This document shows, piece by piece, positions 6,912 through 15,000 of a DNA stretch of 22,117 bases. Source of the stretch: an uncultured Oscillospiraceae bacterium (lineage in GTDB: Bacteria; Bacillota; Clostridia; Oscillospirales; Oscillospiraceae); assembly GCA_900754965.1 (NCBI GenBank), contig CAAEEO010000055.1:1-22117 (forward strand), in the 5' to 3' direction. The notes under the pieces were generated by a model. The model was given only the letters and a program-made list of their open reading frames with translations, was not told the origin of the DNA and did not search any database. Position 1 is the first letter of the stretch; each line of letters starts with the position of its first letter. A program made the position numbers and the translations under genes.

Positions 6912-7775
6912 ATGGAGCATCTTGGTTTTCGGCGTAAAGCCTACGACAGGACGATGAAAGGACTGCTGTATCTGTGCGGCGGTCTGGTGTGCGCCCTGCT
7001 GGTGTTTTTGATCGGTTACATTTTTTATCGGGGTCTGCCTCATATTTCCTGGCAGCTGCTGAGCACACAGTCCAGTATGCTCCAGGGGACCATCGGGATT
7101 CTGCCCCACATTGTCAGCACACTGTATATCATTCTGGTGGCAATGGTGATTGTTCTGCCTTTGGGGGTTGGAGCGGCCATTTATCTGACGGAATATGCTA
7201 CCAACCGCAAACTTGTGGGAATCATTGAGTTTGCCACAGAAACGCTGACCGGAATTCCCTCTATCATTTTCGGCTTGGTGGGAATGATGATCTTTGTGCA
7301 GATGATGGGTCTGGGTGCCGGTGTTCTGGCAGGCTCCCTGACGCTGGTGGTGATGATTCTGCCCACCATTATCCGTACGACCCAGGAATCTCTGAAAACC
7401 GTTCCCCAGTCTTACCGGGAGGGCGCATTGGGACTGGGTGCCGGAAAATGGCGGATGGTGCGCACGGTTGTTTTGCCGAATGCAGTGGACGGGATTGTGA
7501 CCGGCTGCATTTTGGCGGTGGGACGCATTGTGGGCGAATCGGCGGCTCTGCTGTTTACCGCCGGGTTTGGTACGGTGCTGTACAATTTCGGTGAGGCACT
7601 GCACAATTCCTCCGCGACGCTGACCGTGGCACTGTATCTGTATGCCAACGAGCGGGGCGAGACGGATATCGCCTTTGCCATTGCGGCGATTTTGATGGTG
7701 TTGACGTTGCTGATCAATTTGTCCGCCAACTTTTTGGGAAAGAGAATGAAGAAGAAGGGAGTTTCCGCGGAATGA
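6912..7775 (+). CDS. pstA: Phosphate ABC transporter permease PstA
   Basis: The 287-residue integral membrane protein has a first hydrophobic segment around residues 17-40 and several more (IVSTLYIILVAMVIVLPLGVGAAIY, IPSIIFGLVGMMIFV, AGSLTLVVMILPTII, AILMVLTLLINLSANFLG). The EAA loop reads SYREGALGLGAGKWRMVRTVVLP, followed by GRIVGESAALLFTAG, a typical PstA segment. It pairs with PstC to move phosphate across the membrane. ATG 6912 sits behind AAGGAGGG at the end of pstC. The stop overlaps the pstB start as ATGA, so the two are translationally coupled. Confidence 0.95.
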   Translation: MEHLGFRRKAYDRTMKGLLYLCGGLVCALLVFLIGYIFYRGLPHISWQLLSTQSSMLQGTIGILPHIVSTLYIILVAMVIVLPLGVGAAIYLTEYATNRKLVGIIEFATETLTGIPSIIFGLVGMMIFVQMMGLGAGVLAGSLTLVVMILPTIIRTTQESLKTVPQSYREGALGLGAGKWRMVRTVVLPNAVDGIVTGCILAVGRIVGESAALLFTAGFGTVLYNFGEALHNSSATLTVALYLYANERGETDIAFAIAAILMVLTLLINLSANFLGKRMKKKGVSAE

Positions 7776-8527
7776 ATGCAATTTTGAAAACGGAAAAGCT
7801 GAACCTGTGGTACGGCAGTCATCAGGCACTGAAAGAGGTGGAACTGGAAATGCCGGAGCATCAGGTGACAGCGCTGATTGGGCCTTCCGGATGCGGAAAA
7901 TCCACATTTCTCAAAACGCTGAACCGGATGAACGATTTGATTCCCGATGTGCGAATCGAAGGGAAGGTGCTCTACCGGGAGAAAGATATTTTTGCCCCGG
8001 ATGTGGATGTGACCTGGCTGCGGCGGCAGGTGGGAATGGTGTTTCAGAAACCCAATCCCTTCCCCATGTCGATCTACGACAATATCGCCTATGGCCCCCG
8101 GACACACGGCATCAAGGGCCGTAAGGAACTGGATGAAATTGTGGAGCGGTCTCTGCGGGGCGCCGCGATTTGGGATGAAGTGAAAGACCGTCTGAAAAAG
8201 TCTGCGCTGGGTCTGTCCGGCGGACAGCAGCAGCGAATCTGCATTGCCCGGGCGTTGGCTGTGGAGCCGGATGTGCTGCTGATGGACGAGGCGACTTCTG
8301 CACTGGACCCGATCTCCACCTCTAAAATTGAGGATCTGATCGAAGATCTGAAAAAGGAGTATACCATTGTAATCGTGACCCATAATATGCAGCAGGCGAC
8401 CCGTATTTCTGACCGATGCGCCTTTTTCCTTCACGGGGAACTGGTGGAATCCGGGCCCACGGAGCAGCTGTTCTCTGTGCCGAAAGATAAACGGACGGAG
8501 GACTATATTACGGGACGATTTGGCTGA
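7772..8527 (+). CDS. pstB: Phosphate ABC transporter ATP-binding protein PstB
   Basis: The 251-residue ATPase has Walker A GPSGCGKST (37-45), a Q-loop in GMVFQKPNPFPMS (about 88-100), the ABC signature LSGGQQQR (148-155), Walker B VLLMDEATSALDP with the catalytic glutamate E173, and an H-loop IVTHNMQQ. The FQKPNPFPMSIYDN stretch is specific to PstB among ABC ATPases. It powers phosphate import through PstCA on the cytoplasmic face. Its ATG overlaps the pstA stop by four bases. Length is normal for the family (about 250-257). Confidence 0.97.
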   Translation: MNAILKTEKLNLWYGSHQALKEVELEMPEHQVTALIGPSGCGKSTFLKTLNRMNDLIPDVRIEGKVLYREKDIFAPDVDVTWLRRQVGMVFQKPNPFPMSIYDNIAYGPRTHGIKGRKELDEIVERSLRGAAIWDEVKDRLKKSALGLSGGQQQRICIARALAVEPDVLLMDEATSALDPISTSKIEDLIEDLKKEYTIVIVTHNMQQATRISDRCAFFLHGELVESGPTEQLFSVPKDKRTEDYITGRFG

Positions 8528-8541
8528 AAAGGAGGCGCGGC

Positions 8542-9183
8542 ATGAGAAAAACATTCGATGCAGAACTGATGGATCTGGGCAACGAACTGACGGAAATGGC
8601 TGCCACGGCCCAGGATGCCATTGACCTGGTCACCTCCTCTCTGTCCAAAGGAGAGGATCGGGGCGCGAAGGCAGCCATTACCCTGACAGCATCCATGGAT
8701 CAGATGGAAAAAGACATCGAAAACCACTGTATGTCCCTGCTGATGCGCCAGCAGCCGGTGGCACGGGATCTGCGCACGATCTCTGCGGCGCTGAAAATGG
8801 TGACGGATTTGCAGAGAATCGGCGACCAGGCCATGAATATTGCAGAAATTTCCCTGCTGATGGCAGGGGACGGCTGCCGGACGGAAGTGCCGGAGGATAT
8901 CGTGACCATGAGCCGTCAGGCGGGCATGATGGTCCGCCGGGCCATCGGCGCCTATGCCGAGCGGGACGCCACCACAGCCCGGGCCGTGATGGATTTGGAC
9001 GACGTGGTGGACGGACTGTTCCTGAAAGTGAAGTCCGAGCTGACGGAACGCATTGCCAATCGGGAAGACCATTCTGACCGGGCGGTGGACTTGATTATCA
9101 TTGCAAAGTATCTGGAACGGGTCGCTGACCATGCGGTGAATATTGCACAGTGGGCAATTTTTTGCGTGACCGGAGAACTTTGA
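8542..9183 (+). CDS. phoU: Phosphate transport regulator PhoU
   Basis: The 213-residue, mainly helical protein has two PhoU repeats, each ending in the metal-binding helix motif. The first reads RDLRTISAALKMVTDLQRIGDQAMNIAE (about residues 74-101) and the second YLERVADHAVNIAQ near the C-terminus. PhoU dampens phosphate uptake and Pho-regulon signalling when phosphate is plentiful, acting with PstB and the PhoR/PhoB-type kinase-regulator pair, which is not in this window. It starts at ATG 8542 behind AAAGGAGG and 14 bases after pstB, and it closes the operon before a strong terminator. Confidence 0.95.
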   Translation: MRKTFDAELMDLGNELTEMAATAQDAIDLVTSSLSKGEDRGAKAAITLTASMDQMEKDIENHCMSLLMRQQPVARDLRTISAALKMVTDLQRIGDQAMNIAEISLLMAGDGCRTEVPEDIVTMSRQAGMMVRRAIGAYAERDATTARAVMDLDDVVDGLFLKVKSELTERIANREDHSDRAVDLIIIAKYLERVADHAVNIAQWAIFCVTGEL

Positions 9184-9193
9184 ACCTCCCATC

Positions 9194-9238
9194 AAAACAC
9201 ACAGCGGCGCACCAATCTGGTGCGCCGCTGTGTGTTTT
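9194..9238. terminator. Bidirectional terminator between phoU and gpsA
   Basis: A perfect 21-bp inverted repeat (9194-9214 with 9218-9238) with a 3-base loop has an A-run on its left and a T-run on its right. It can therefore stop the pst transcript and the convergent gpsA transcript. Confidence 0.93.
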
Positions 9239-9245
9239 TGCTGCG

Positions 9246-10202
9246 TTAAAATTCCGGTTTGATCTGCCGGGAGAAGAGTTTATTCAGTGTCTGTGCAGGA
9301 TCTGCGTTGTGGTACAGCATATCATACACAGCCCGGGTGATGGGCAGTTCCACATGGTGCTGGTCTGCCAAACGGATCATGGCCTCAGTGGTATAGTAGC
9401 CTTCCGCCAGCTGGTCGAAGTGTTTTCCCTGGACAAACAGCTCTCCGAACTTCCGGTTATGGCTGTGTTCGCTGAACAGGGTTGCCTCATAGTCCCCCAG
9501 GTGGCACAGACCGTAGGCCGACATCTCGTTGCCGCCCATGGCGGCGATGAGTTTCCCCACTTCGTAGGTGCCCCGGCTCATCAGCGGGCCTTTCATCTGG
9601 GTTTTGCCCATGCCGTCCAGCATACCGGCGGCAATGCCCATAACATTTTTCGCGGCGCCGCCAATCTCATTGCCGATCAGATCCGTACCGTAGTAGAACC
9701 GGATCAGATCCGAGGAGAAAGAGTCCACCAGGAACCGCTTGGTTTCTTCGTCGGCGGAATCAATGACCATACAGGTGGGCACGCCCCGATACAGCGTCTG
9801 CACATGGCCCGGCCCCAGCCAGACGGCCACTTTGTTGCTGGGGTCCAGATTGTCCCCGGCAACCTGGCTGAGCCGGCGGCCGGTGGAGATCTCGATGCCT
9901 TTCATGCACAGGATGAAAATCTTGTTTCTCAGTTCGTAAGGTTTCAGCTCGTCCATGACCTTCTGCAGTCCCTGAGAGTTGACAGAGATGACGATTACCT
10001 CAGCCTCCCGGACGCAGTCCAGGTCGTTGGTCAGGGCGATGGATTCCGGCAGACGGAGAAAATCGTTGGTGCGGTCCTGCATGAACCGCTGCATATGGGC
10101 AGAGCCGGCACGACCGTACAGGGTGACCTGATTGCCGATCGAGTCCAGATACCAGGTGATGGTGGAACCCCAGCGGCCGCAGCCGATCACAGTTACTTTC
10201 AT
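9246..10202 (-). CDS. gpsA: NAD(P)-dependent glycerol-3-phosphate dehydrogenase
   Basis: The 318-residue protein begins with a Rossmann fold, MKVTVIGCGRWGST, with the dinucleotide-binding glycines at 7-12. It has CMKGIE (99-104), GPGHVQ (130-135) where many relatives have GPSFA, and GNEIGGAAKNVMGIAAGM with the presumed catalytic lysine K185. Later segments are KGPLMSRGTYEVGKL and a SEHSHNRKFGE stretch matching the GpsA S..SRN..G region. The enzyme reduces dihydroxyacetone phosphate to sn-glycerol-3-phosphate for phospholipid synthesis. ATG 10202 has AAAGGAG 7 bases upstream. The GPGHVQ and GLCHLGDYEAT variants mark it as a somewhat divergent GpsA-like subfamily, so the call is good but not absolute. 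It is transcribed alone, towards the pst operon. Confidence 0.85.
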   Translation of the reverse strand: MKVTVIGCGRWGSTITWYLDSIGNQVTLYGRAGSAHMQRFMQDRTNDFLRLPESIALTNDLDCVREAEVIVISVNSQGLQKVMDELKPYELRNKIFILCMKGIEISTGRRLSQVAGDNLDPSNKVAVWLGPGHVQTLYRGVPTCMVIDSADEETKRFLVDSFSSDLIRFYYGTDLIGNEIGGAAKNVMGIAAGMLDGMGKTQMKGPLMSRGTYEVGKLIAAMGGNEMSAYGLCHLGDYEATLFSEHSHNRKFGELFVQGKHFDQLAEGYYTTEAMIRLADQHHVELPITRAVYDMLYHNADPAQTLNKLFSRQIKPEF

Positions 10203-10236
10203 GAGAATGCTCCTTTGTTTTTACATAGTTGCCCGA

Positions 10237-10265
10237 ATTATATCACGGTTTCTATGGAAAGTGAA
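10237..10265 (-). promoter_or_regulatory. Extended -10 promoter of gpsA
   Basis: On the minus strand TGATATAAT gives a perfect -10 TATAAT (10237-10242) with the TG extension. A weak -35, TTCACT (10260-10265), lies 17 bp away. The leader to gpsA is about 30 bases. Confidence 0.75.
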
Positions 10266-10308
10266 TACTTTTTCCACGGAAATGAAAGGAGATTGGTAGA
10301 ATTGTGAG

Positions 10309-10337
10309 TGGAATTTTCCGGGGGAGTGTGGTAGGAT
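10309..10337 (+). promoter_or_regulatory. Possible weak promoter for the purine permease
   Basis: TGGTAGGAT provides an extended -10 (TAGGAT, 10332-10337), with a poor -35-like TGGAAT at 10309-10314. Nothing better is visible between gpsA and the permease, so this is a tentative call. Confidence 0.3.
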
Positions 10338-10353
10338 AGTAGGCGAGTTCTTT

Positions 10354-10377
10354 GGAGCGGGGGAAAGAGTCCGCTCC
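10354..10377 (+). other. Leader hairpin before the purine permease
   Basis: GGAGCGG (10354-10360) pairs with CCGCTCC (10371-10377) over a 10-base loop, about 15 bases before the ribosome binding site. A purine-rich, A-rich run follows rather than U, so it is not a terminator. I looked for the conserved purine-riboswitch core and did not find it. Confidence 0.45.
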
Positions 10378-10391
10378 GAAAAAAGAAAAAG

Positions 10392-10396
10392 AGGAG
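10392..10396 (+). promoter_or_regulatory. RBS fixing the TTG start of the purine permease
   Basis: AGGAG lies 8 bases before TTG 10405. The resulting N-terminus, MEKLFKLKENGTTVKTEILAG, is the normal beginning of AzgA-family permeases, so the TTG start is well supported. Confidence 0.75.
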
Positions 10397-10404
10397 AGAG
10401 AACT

Positions 10405-11826
10405 TTGGAAAAGCTATTCAAACTCAAGGAAAACGGGACCACCGTGAAAACGGAGATCCTGGCGGGTTTGACCACGTTCATGACGATGGCATACATCATC
10501 GCCCTGAACCCCAACCTGCTCACCGGCTTTGATGTGGGTTCTGCCCTGTGGAACGGTGTGTTCCTGGCAACCTGTATCGCCTCGGCCATTGCAATGTTCG
10601 TCATGGCCTTTGTGGCAAACAAGCCTTTTGCACTGGCCCCCGGCATGGGACTGAACAGTTTCTTTGCTGTGGTCGTCAGCAACATCGTGGTCCTGACGGG
10701 ACTGACCTATCTGGAGGCATTCCAGGCCGCTTTGTGCCTGATCCTCATTGAGGGTTTGGTATTTGTGATCCTGTCCTTCTTCAGCGTGCGGGAGAAGATC
10801 GTGGAGTCCATCCCTCTGGGTGTGCGGGCCGGTATTGCACCTGCCATCGGCCTGATGCTGATGAACATTGGTCTGGGTTCCAATGTGGGCGTTTACACCG
10901 AAAACGGCGGCCCCTTCTTCGTCATGCGGGACTTCTTCGGCGCACTGACGCCCTCCATCATCCAGGGCAGCATGGGCTCCGGCTACTCTGAAATGGTTCT
11001 GACCGTTGTGACCATGTTCATCGGTCTGTTTGTGATCGCAGTGCTGGCAAAGCGCGGCAATCGCGGCGCAGTGCTGCTGGGCATGCTGGTGGCCAGCGTG
11101 ATCTACTGGGCCGGGGAAATGATCTTCCTGGGCAACAACCCCTTTGCCTCCCTGGCAAATGCCTCTTTCGTGCCCGCTTTCGGTGACATGGCAGAGACAA
11201 CGCTGTTTAAGTTTGACTTTGCAAGCCTGATGGATGTGGGCCTGTTCACGGTGATCACTCTGGTCATCACCTTCTGCTTGATCGATATGTTTGATACCAT
11301 TGGCACTCTGGTGGGCACAGCCTCCCGTGCCGGTATGCTGGATAAAGACGGCAAAATGCCCAAGATGAAAGAGGCTCTGATGGCTGACGCAGTGGGCACC
11401 GTTGCCGGCGCCTGCCTGGGTACTTCCACGGTCACCACTTTTGTGGAGTCTGCCTCCGGCGTGGAGGCCGGCGGCCGCACCGGTCTGACGGCACTGACCA
11501 CCGGTATCCTGTTCCTGGCCTGCGTGTTCCTGGCACCTATCGCTGCCATCATTCCTGCAGCAGCCACTTCTTCCGCTCTGATTTATGTGGGCGTGCTGAT
11601 GATCAGCAACCTGAAGAATGTGGACTTTTCTGATCTGGGTCAGGCCCTGCCCGTGGCACTGATGCTCATCTCCATGCCCATTTCCGGCTCTATCGGCCAC
11701 GGCATCGGTCTGGGCATGATCGCTTACACCGTGCTGAATATGTTCACCGGTAAGGCAAAGGAAGTTTCTGTGGTGACTTATGTGATCTCCGCACTGTTCC
11801 TGGTGAAATTCTTCCTGGTTGCCTGA
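10405..11826 (+). CDS. NCS2/AzgA-family purine base permease
   Basis: The 473-residue, very hydrophobic protein opens with KTEILAGLTTFMTMAYIIALNPN, the usual first segment of AzgA-type transporters. It carries FALAPGMGLNSFFAV, then CLIDMFDTIGTLVGTASRAGM and GTSTVTTFVESASGVEAGGRTGLTAL, the conserved substrate-site region of this family. Length and about 12-14 hydrophobic segments fit. Characterised relatives are proton symporters for adenine, guanine and hypoxanthine; which base is used here cannot be read from the sequence. Translation starts at TTG 10405. The gene is alone between the divergent gpsA and a strong terminator. Being next to a predicted surface phosphoesterase could mean scavenging of bases freed from extracellular nucleotides, but it has its own transcript and no PhoP-box-like repeat. 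Confidence 0.92.
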   Translation: MEKLFKLKENGTTVKTEILAGLTTFMTMAYIIALNPNLLTGFDVGSALWNGVFLATCIASAIAMFVMAFVANKPFALAPGMGLNSFFAVVVSNIVVLTGLTYLEAFQAALCLILIEGLVFVILSFFSVREKIVESIPLGVRAGIAPAIGLMLMNIGLGSNVGVYTENGGPFFVMRDFFGALTPSIIQGSMGSGYSEMVLTVVTMFIGLFVIAVLAKRGNRGAVLLGMLVASVIYWAGEMIFLGNNPFASLANASFVPAFGDMAETTLFKFDFASLMDVGLFTVITLVITFCLIDMFDTIGTLVGTASRAGMLDKDGKMPKMKEALMADAVGTVAGACLGTSTVTTFVESASGVEAGGRTGLTALTTGILFLACVFLAPIAAIIPAAATSSALIYVGVLMISNLKNVDFSDLGQALPVALMLISMPISGSIGHGIGLGMIAYTVLNMFTGKAKEVSVVTYVISALFLVKFFLVA

Positions 11827-11844
11827 GTTTGACCAAAAAACTGC

Positions 11845-11882
11845 AAATGCGCCATATTCAGAAGAATATGGCGCATTTTTTT
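11845..11882 (+). terminator. Intrinsic terminator of the purine permease
   Basis: A perfect 15-bp stem (11845-11859 with 11864-11878) with the tetraloop AGAA runs into seven Ts (11876-11882). Confidence 0.93.
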
Positions 11883-11926
11883 GCTCCGTTCCATTTTCCT
11901 TTGCCGATTCAAAATCTGAGTGTAAG

Positions 11927-11958
11927 AAAGCGGTCTGCATCGATGCAGGCCGCTTTTT
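11927..11958 (+). terminator. Second terminator just before the SLH phosphoesterase promoter
   Basis: AAAGCGGTCTGC (11927-11938) pairs with GCAGGCCGCTTT (11945-11956), including one G-U pair, over ATCGAT. A run of five Ts follows (11954-11958). It stands 44 bases after the first terminator with no gene between. It may insulate the next promoter from read-through, or end a small unrecognised transcript. Confidence 0.75.
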
Positions 11959-11963
11959 GATAT

Positions 11964-11980
11964 TTTACCAGGTGTTTACA
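11964..11980 (+). promoter_or_regulatory. PhoP-box-like direct repeat upstream of the SLH phosphoesterase gene
   Basis: TTTACC (11964-11969) and TTTACA (11975-11980) repeat at 11-bp spacing. The pair ends 33 bp before the first base of the -10 hexamer, the same sequence pattern and the same distance as upstream of pstS. The second repeat also forms a 12-base near-palindrome, GGTGTTTACACC. Phosphate-dependent activation is inferred. Confidence 0.55.
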
Positions 11981-11989
11981 CCAGTCAGA

Positions 11990-12018
11990 TTGTCGATTTC
12001 ATACAGATTCGATAGAAT
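11990..12018 (+). promoter_or_regulatory. Promoter of the SLH phosphoesterase gene
   Basis: -35 TTGTCG (11990-11995) and -10 TAGAAT (12013-12018) are 17 bp apart. The -35 is imperfect, which suits an activated promoter. An imperfect inverted repeat GATTC-GATA-GAATC (12006-12019) overlaps the -10. Confidence 0.6.
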
Positions 12019-12045
12019 CATTCTGTACCATATGCCAGAGAAGAA

Positions 12046-12052
12046 AAGGAGG
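12046..12052 (+). promoter_or_regulatory. RBS fixing the TTG start of the SLH phosphoesterase
   Basis: AAGGAGG lies 8 bases before TTG 12061. The ATG at 12066 is in another frame, and the TTG frame begins at once with a signal peptide, so TTG is the start. Confidence 0.8.
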
Positions 12053-12060
12053 AATCTGCT

Positions 12061-15000
12061 TTGCAATGCAAGAGGATCAGAAAATGGACGGCGTTGGCGC
12101 TCACATTTGCCACGCTGACATCGCAGATGGCTATGTCGGTTTCGGCAGAGGAACCATCGGCAGAGCAAAACAACTTGTGGCTGACGGAAATCTATCAAAA
12201 CGATGTAAAAAGGACAGACACATATAAGAATGACTCTGATCACATGGAGTTTGTTGAAATTACGAACACCGGGACAGAGGACATTGACTTGAATGATGGT
12301 TACGGACTGTGGTATGAATATCCCGACGGCGAGAAACAGCTCACCGTGACCACCGTTGCAGGAGACAGCGAAACTGTCACGATCCCGGCGGGAAAATGCG
12401 CCGTGCTGTGGAATCAGCGGACAGACATCGAGGGTGCCGAGGGAATCAATTATGCCTCTGAGGCGCAGTTCCGGGAGGCCATGAATATTCCGGAGGAAGT
12501 ACCGGTCTATAGAGTCAGCGGTCAGAAAGGGTTTGCAGAAAATGACCGTGGCTTTGCCATCAAAGACCAGGATGGCACGGTACTTTCCGCGTATCACTAT
12601 AATGTCAAAACGGACGAGGTGACGGCAGATGGTCTGGCCGTGCATCTGAAAGTTCCGGCCAGTGGCAGCACCATGCTGGTCTGGCAGAAAAAGAAACTGA
12701 CCAGTGCAGGGGTGGTATATGACGACCAGCTGAGCGGTCTGCGCCCCACCACGGTTCCCGATGCACAGCTTGAGGGGGTCTATATTACAGAGATTCGGCC
12801 CAATGATTCCAACCGGGATGCGGTATACGGCAGCGGCGCTAACGATTTGATGGAGTGCCTGGAGCTGACCAATACGACCGACAAAGAGGTGGATTTGAAT
12901 CAGGAGTATGAACTGAGCTATCGAATCAAAGAGGGCAACTACAAAAAGCTGCCGCTGTATCACCTGGATGCAGGTACCGGCGATGCAGGCAGCAGCGAGG
13001 GATGCACGATTCCGGCTCACGGTACGGCGGTGCTCTGGTGTTACCGGGCAGGACATGGTCTGGTACAGGGAAAAGATTATACCACCTATCCCACCGAGGC
13101 AGAGTTCCGGGCAGAATATGAGATTCCTGATCATGTACCGGTGTATATTTTCATCGACCAGAACGGTTTGAGCAATGAGCTGCGGGGCATCGACCTGTAT
13201 CATCTGGAAGATGATGGAAAACGGCTGGTGTCCAGATACTTCTGGGATGGGGACAGCGTCAAGGACAACCGGAGCGTGGATTTGAAAGTTTCTGCAAACG
13301 GACCGCTGATGGAGGTCTATGCGGCAAAAAGTGTGACCAATATGGGCACTGTTGCCCCCGGGCAGATCACATTTCCTAAAGATGACGGGACTGCGCCCAA
13401 GCTCACGCTTTCCACTGACCCTTACGATGCAAAGACGCTGGAAACATTGAAAAATGGTCTGGCTTATGGGGAAAGTCTGCGAATTCCGTACAATTACAGC
13501 GGAACGGCCGATTTACCGGTGACCCATGCGGAACTGTTCTGGAAGACCGACCGGATGGAAGAATATCAGGTCACGGATACGAAATCCTTTGCCATTTACA
13601 ACAAATGGTATGCGTTCGTGCAGAATGGTGATCTGCAGGGGGCAGACTATGTGGACTACTATGTGCGGATGCATAATGCCTACCGATTCACCCAGACAGA
13701 AGTGCAGCGGGTACAGATTCATAAGGACAGTGAGCAGTCCGGCAGCCGCATCAGCATCAATGCAGCGGATGTGAGCGAGGGGGACTATTCCGGCACCATT
13801 CAGGTTTCTGCCAAGGATTTTGGCGGAAACGTTGAGCAGATCTTGCTGGACGGCAAACCGCTGGATACGCAGGCGGCTATGGAGCGGGGGGCCTACCTGG
13901 TCTTTGACTACACCGGGGTGGACAGCTATTTCAAAAATGGCGTGACCACCGGCGGAGATACGGAACAGGACGGAACCATTATCGGAACCTTTTCCAAATG
14001 CAGCACGATTCCCACAGATGGATGCCTGGCGATGCCGATCAATGGCCAGTATTTTGACTATCAAGAGGACGGTTCCGCTACCATTGAACTGACCATTCGT
14101 CCGGCTACCTACGGCTCCTGCTGGGAGGCATATACGGATGAAAACAACGAAGATTTCGTTGCCTCCAACCTGAAACTGGTGCTGCGGGACGGCACGGAAA
14201 TCAGCCCCACGACCTGCAAAGGGGAGAACATCACGACCGGAGAAGTCCGTGATTTGGATGCTGCCGGCCCCATTAAGATTGGCGATACTGCAAATCAGTA
14301 TATCTATGTCAAGATGACATTCCGCATCCCGGCAGAACAGGTGGACAAGACCGGTCTGACTGCGGCAGTGGATACCACCAAATTGACTGACGGAAAACAC
14401 ACCCTGACTGCCGGAGATGCAACTGCCACATTTACGGTCAACAACAGCGATCCCCAGCCGGTACCTCCTGCGGAACCGGAACTGAATGTGTCGCTCCGCG
14501 TGGACGAGGATGGGAATACCGTTACGGTAGATGCTGTGGACGGTGTGGAGTCTGTGTCTGTACGCAGAGCTGCCGAAGTGGAGAATATCACGGTGAAAGA
14601 AGGGGCAGGGGACAGCACATTTGGGGCTGCTGAGCAGACTGCCGGGGGCGTCACAAAGTCGGAAAACGGGGAATATCCTTATCAGATTCTGGAGATTCCG
14701 GTCACCGGCAGTGAGGAATACCTGCGCATTCAGCTGACTGCCGAGAGCAGCTACGGGAAACCGGTTCAGCTGTATGTACTGAAGGATGGAACTTGGGAAC
14801 TGCTGTCTGTGGAGCGGGGAGAGGACAATGTGCTGACTGCGCTTTGCCCGGTGTCTGGCTGCGTCGAAGACGGCGCGGTACAGGTACTGATCCAGGCCCG
14901 CACAACAGCCAATACCCCGATGACCCAGGAGGATGCGTTCAAGACTTCTGTGGGCGATAACGCATCTTGGGACGGCAAGACCGTGACGGCAGAAAATCCC

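Noticed and set aside
10219..10224. TTTACA in the gpsA leader as a further PhoP-box half
   Set aside because: It is on the strand opposite to gpsA transcription, lies downstream of the gpsA -10, and has no partner repeat 11 bp away.
10280..10404. Purine (guanine/adenine) riboswitch before the purine permease
   Set aside because: The conserved core with its GATATGG-like loop and three-way junction is not present; only a simple hairpin is seen.
10414..11940. Minus-strand 508-codon frame opposite the purine permease
   Set aside because: Its His/Gln-rich composition is typical of the reverse of membrane-protein codons; the plus strand encodes a complete AzgA permease.
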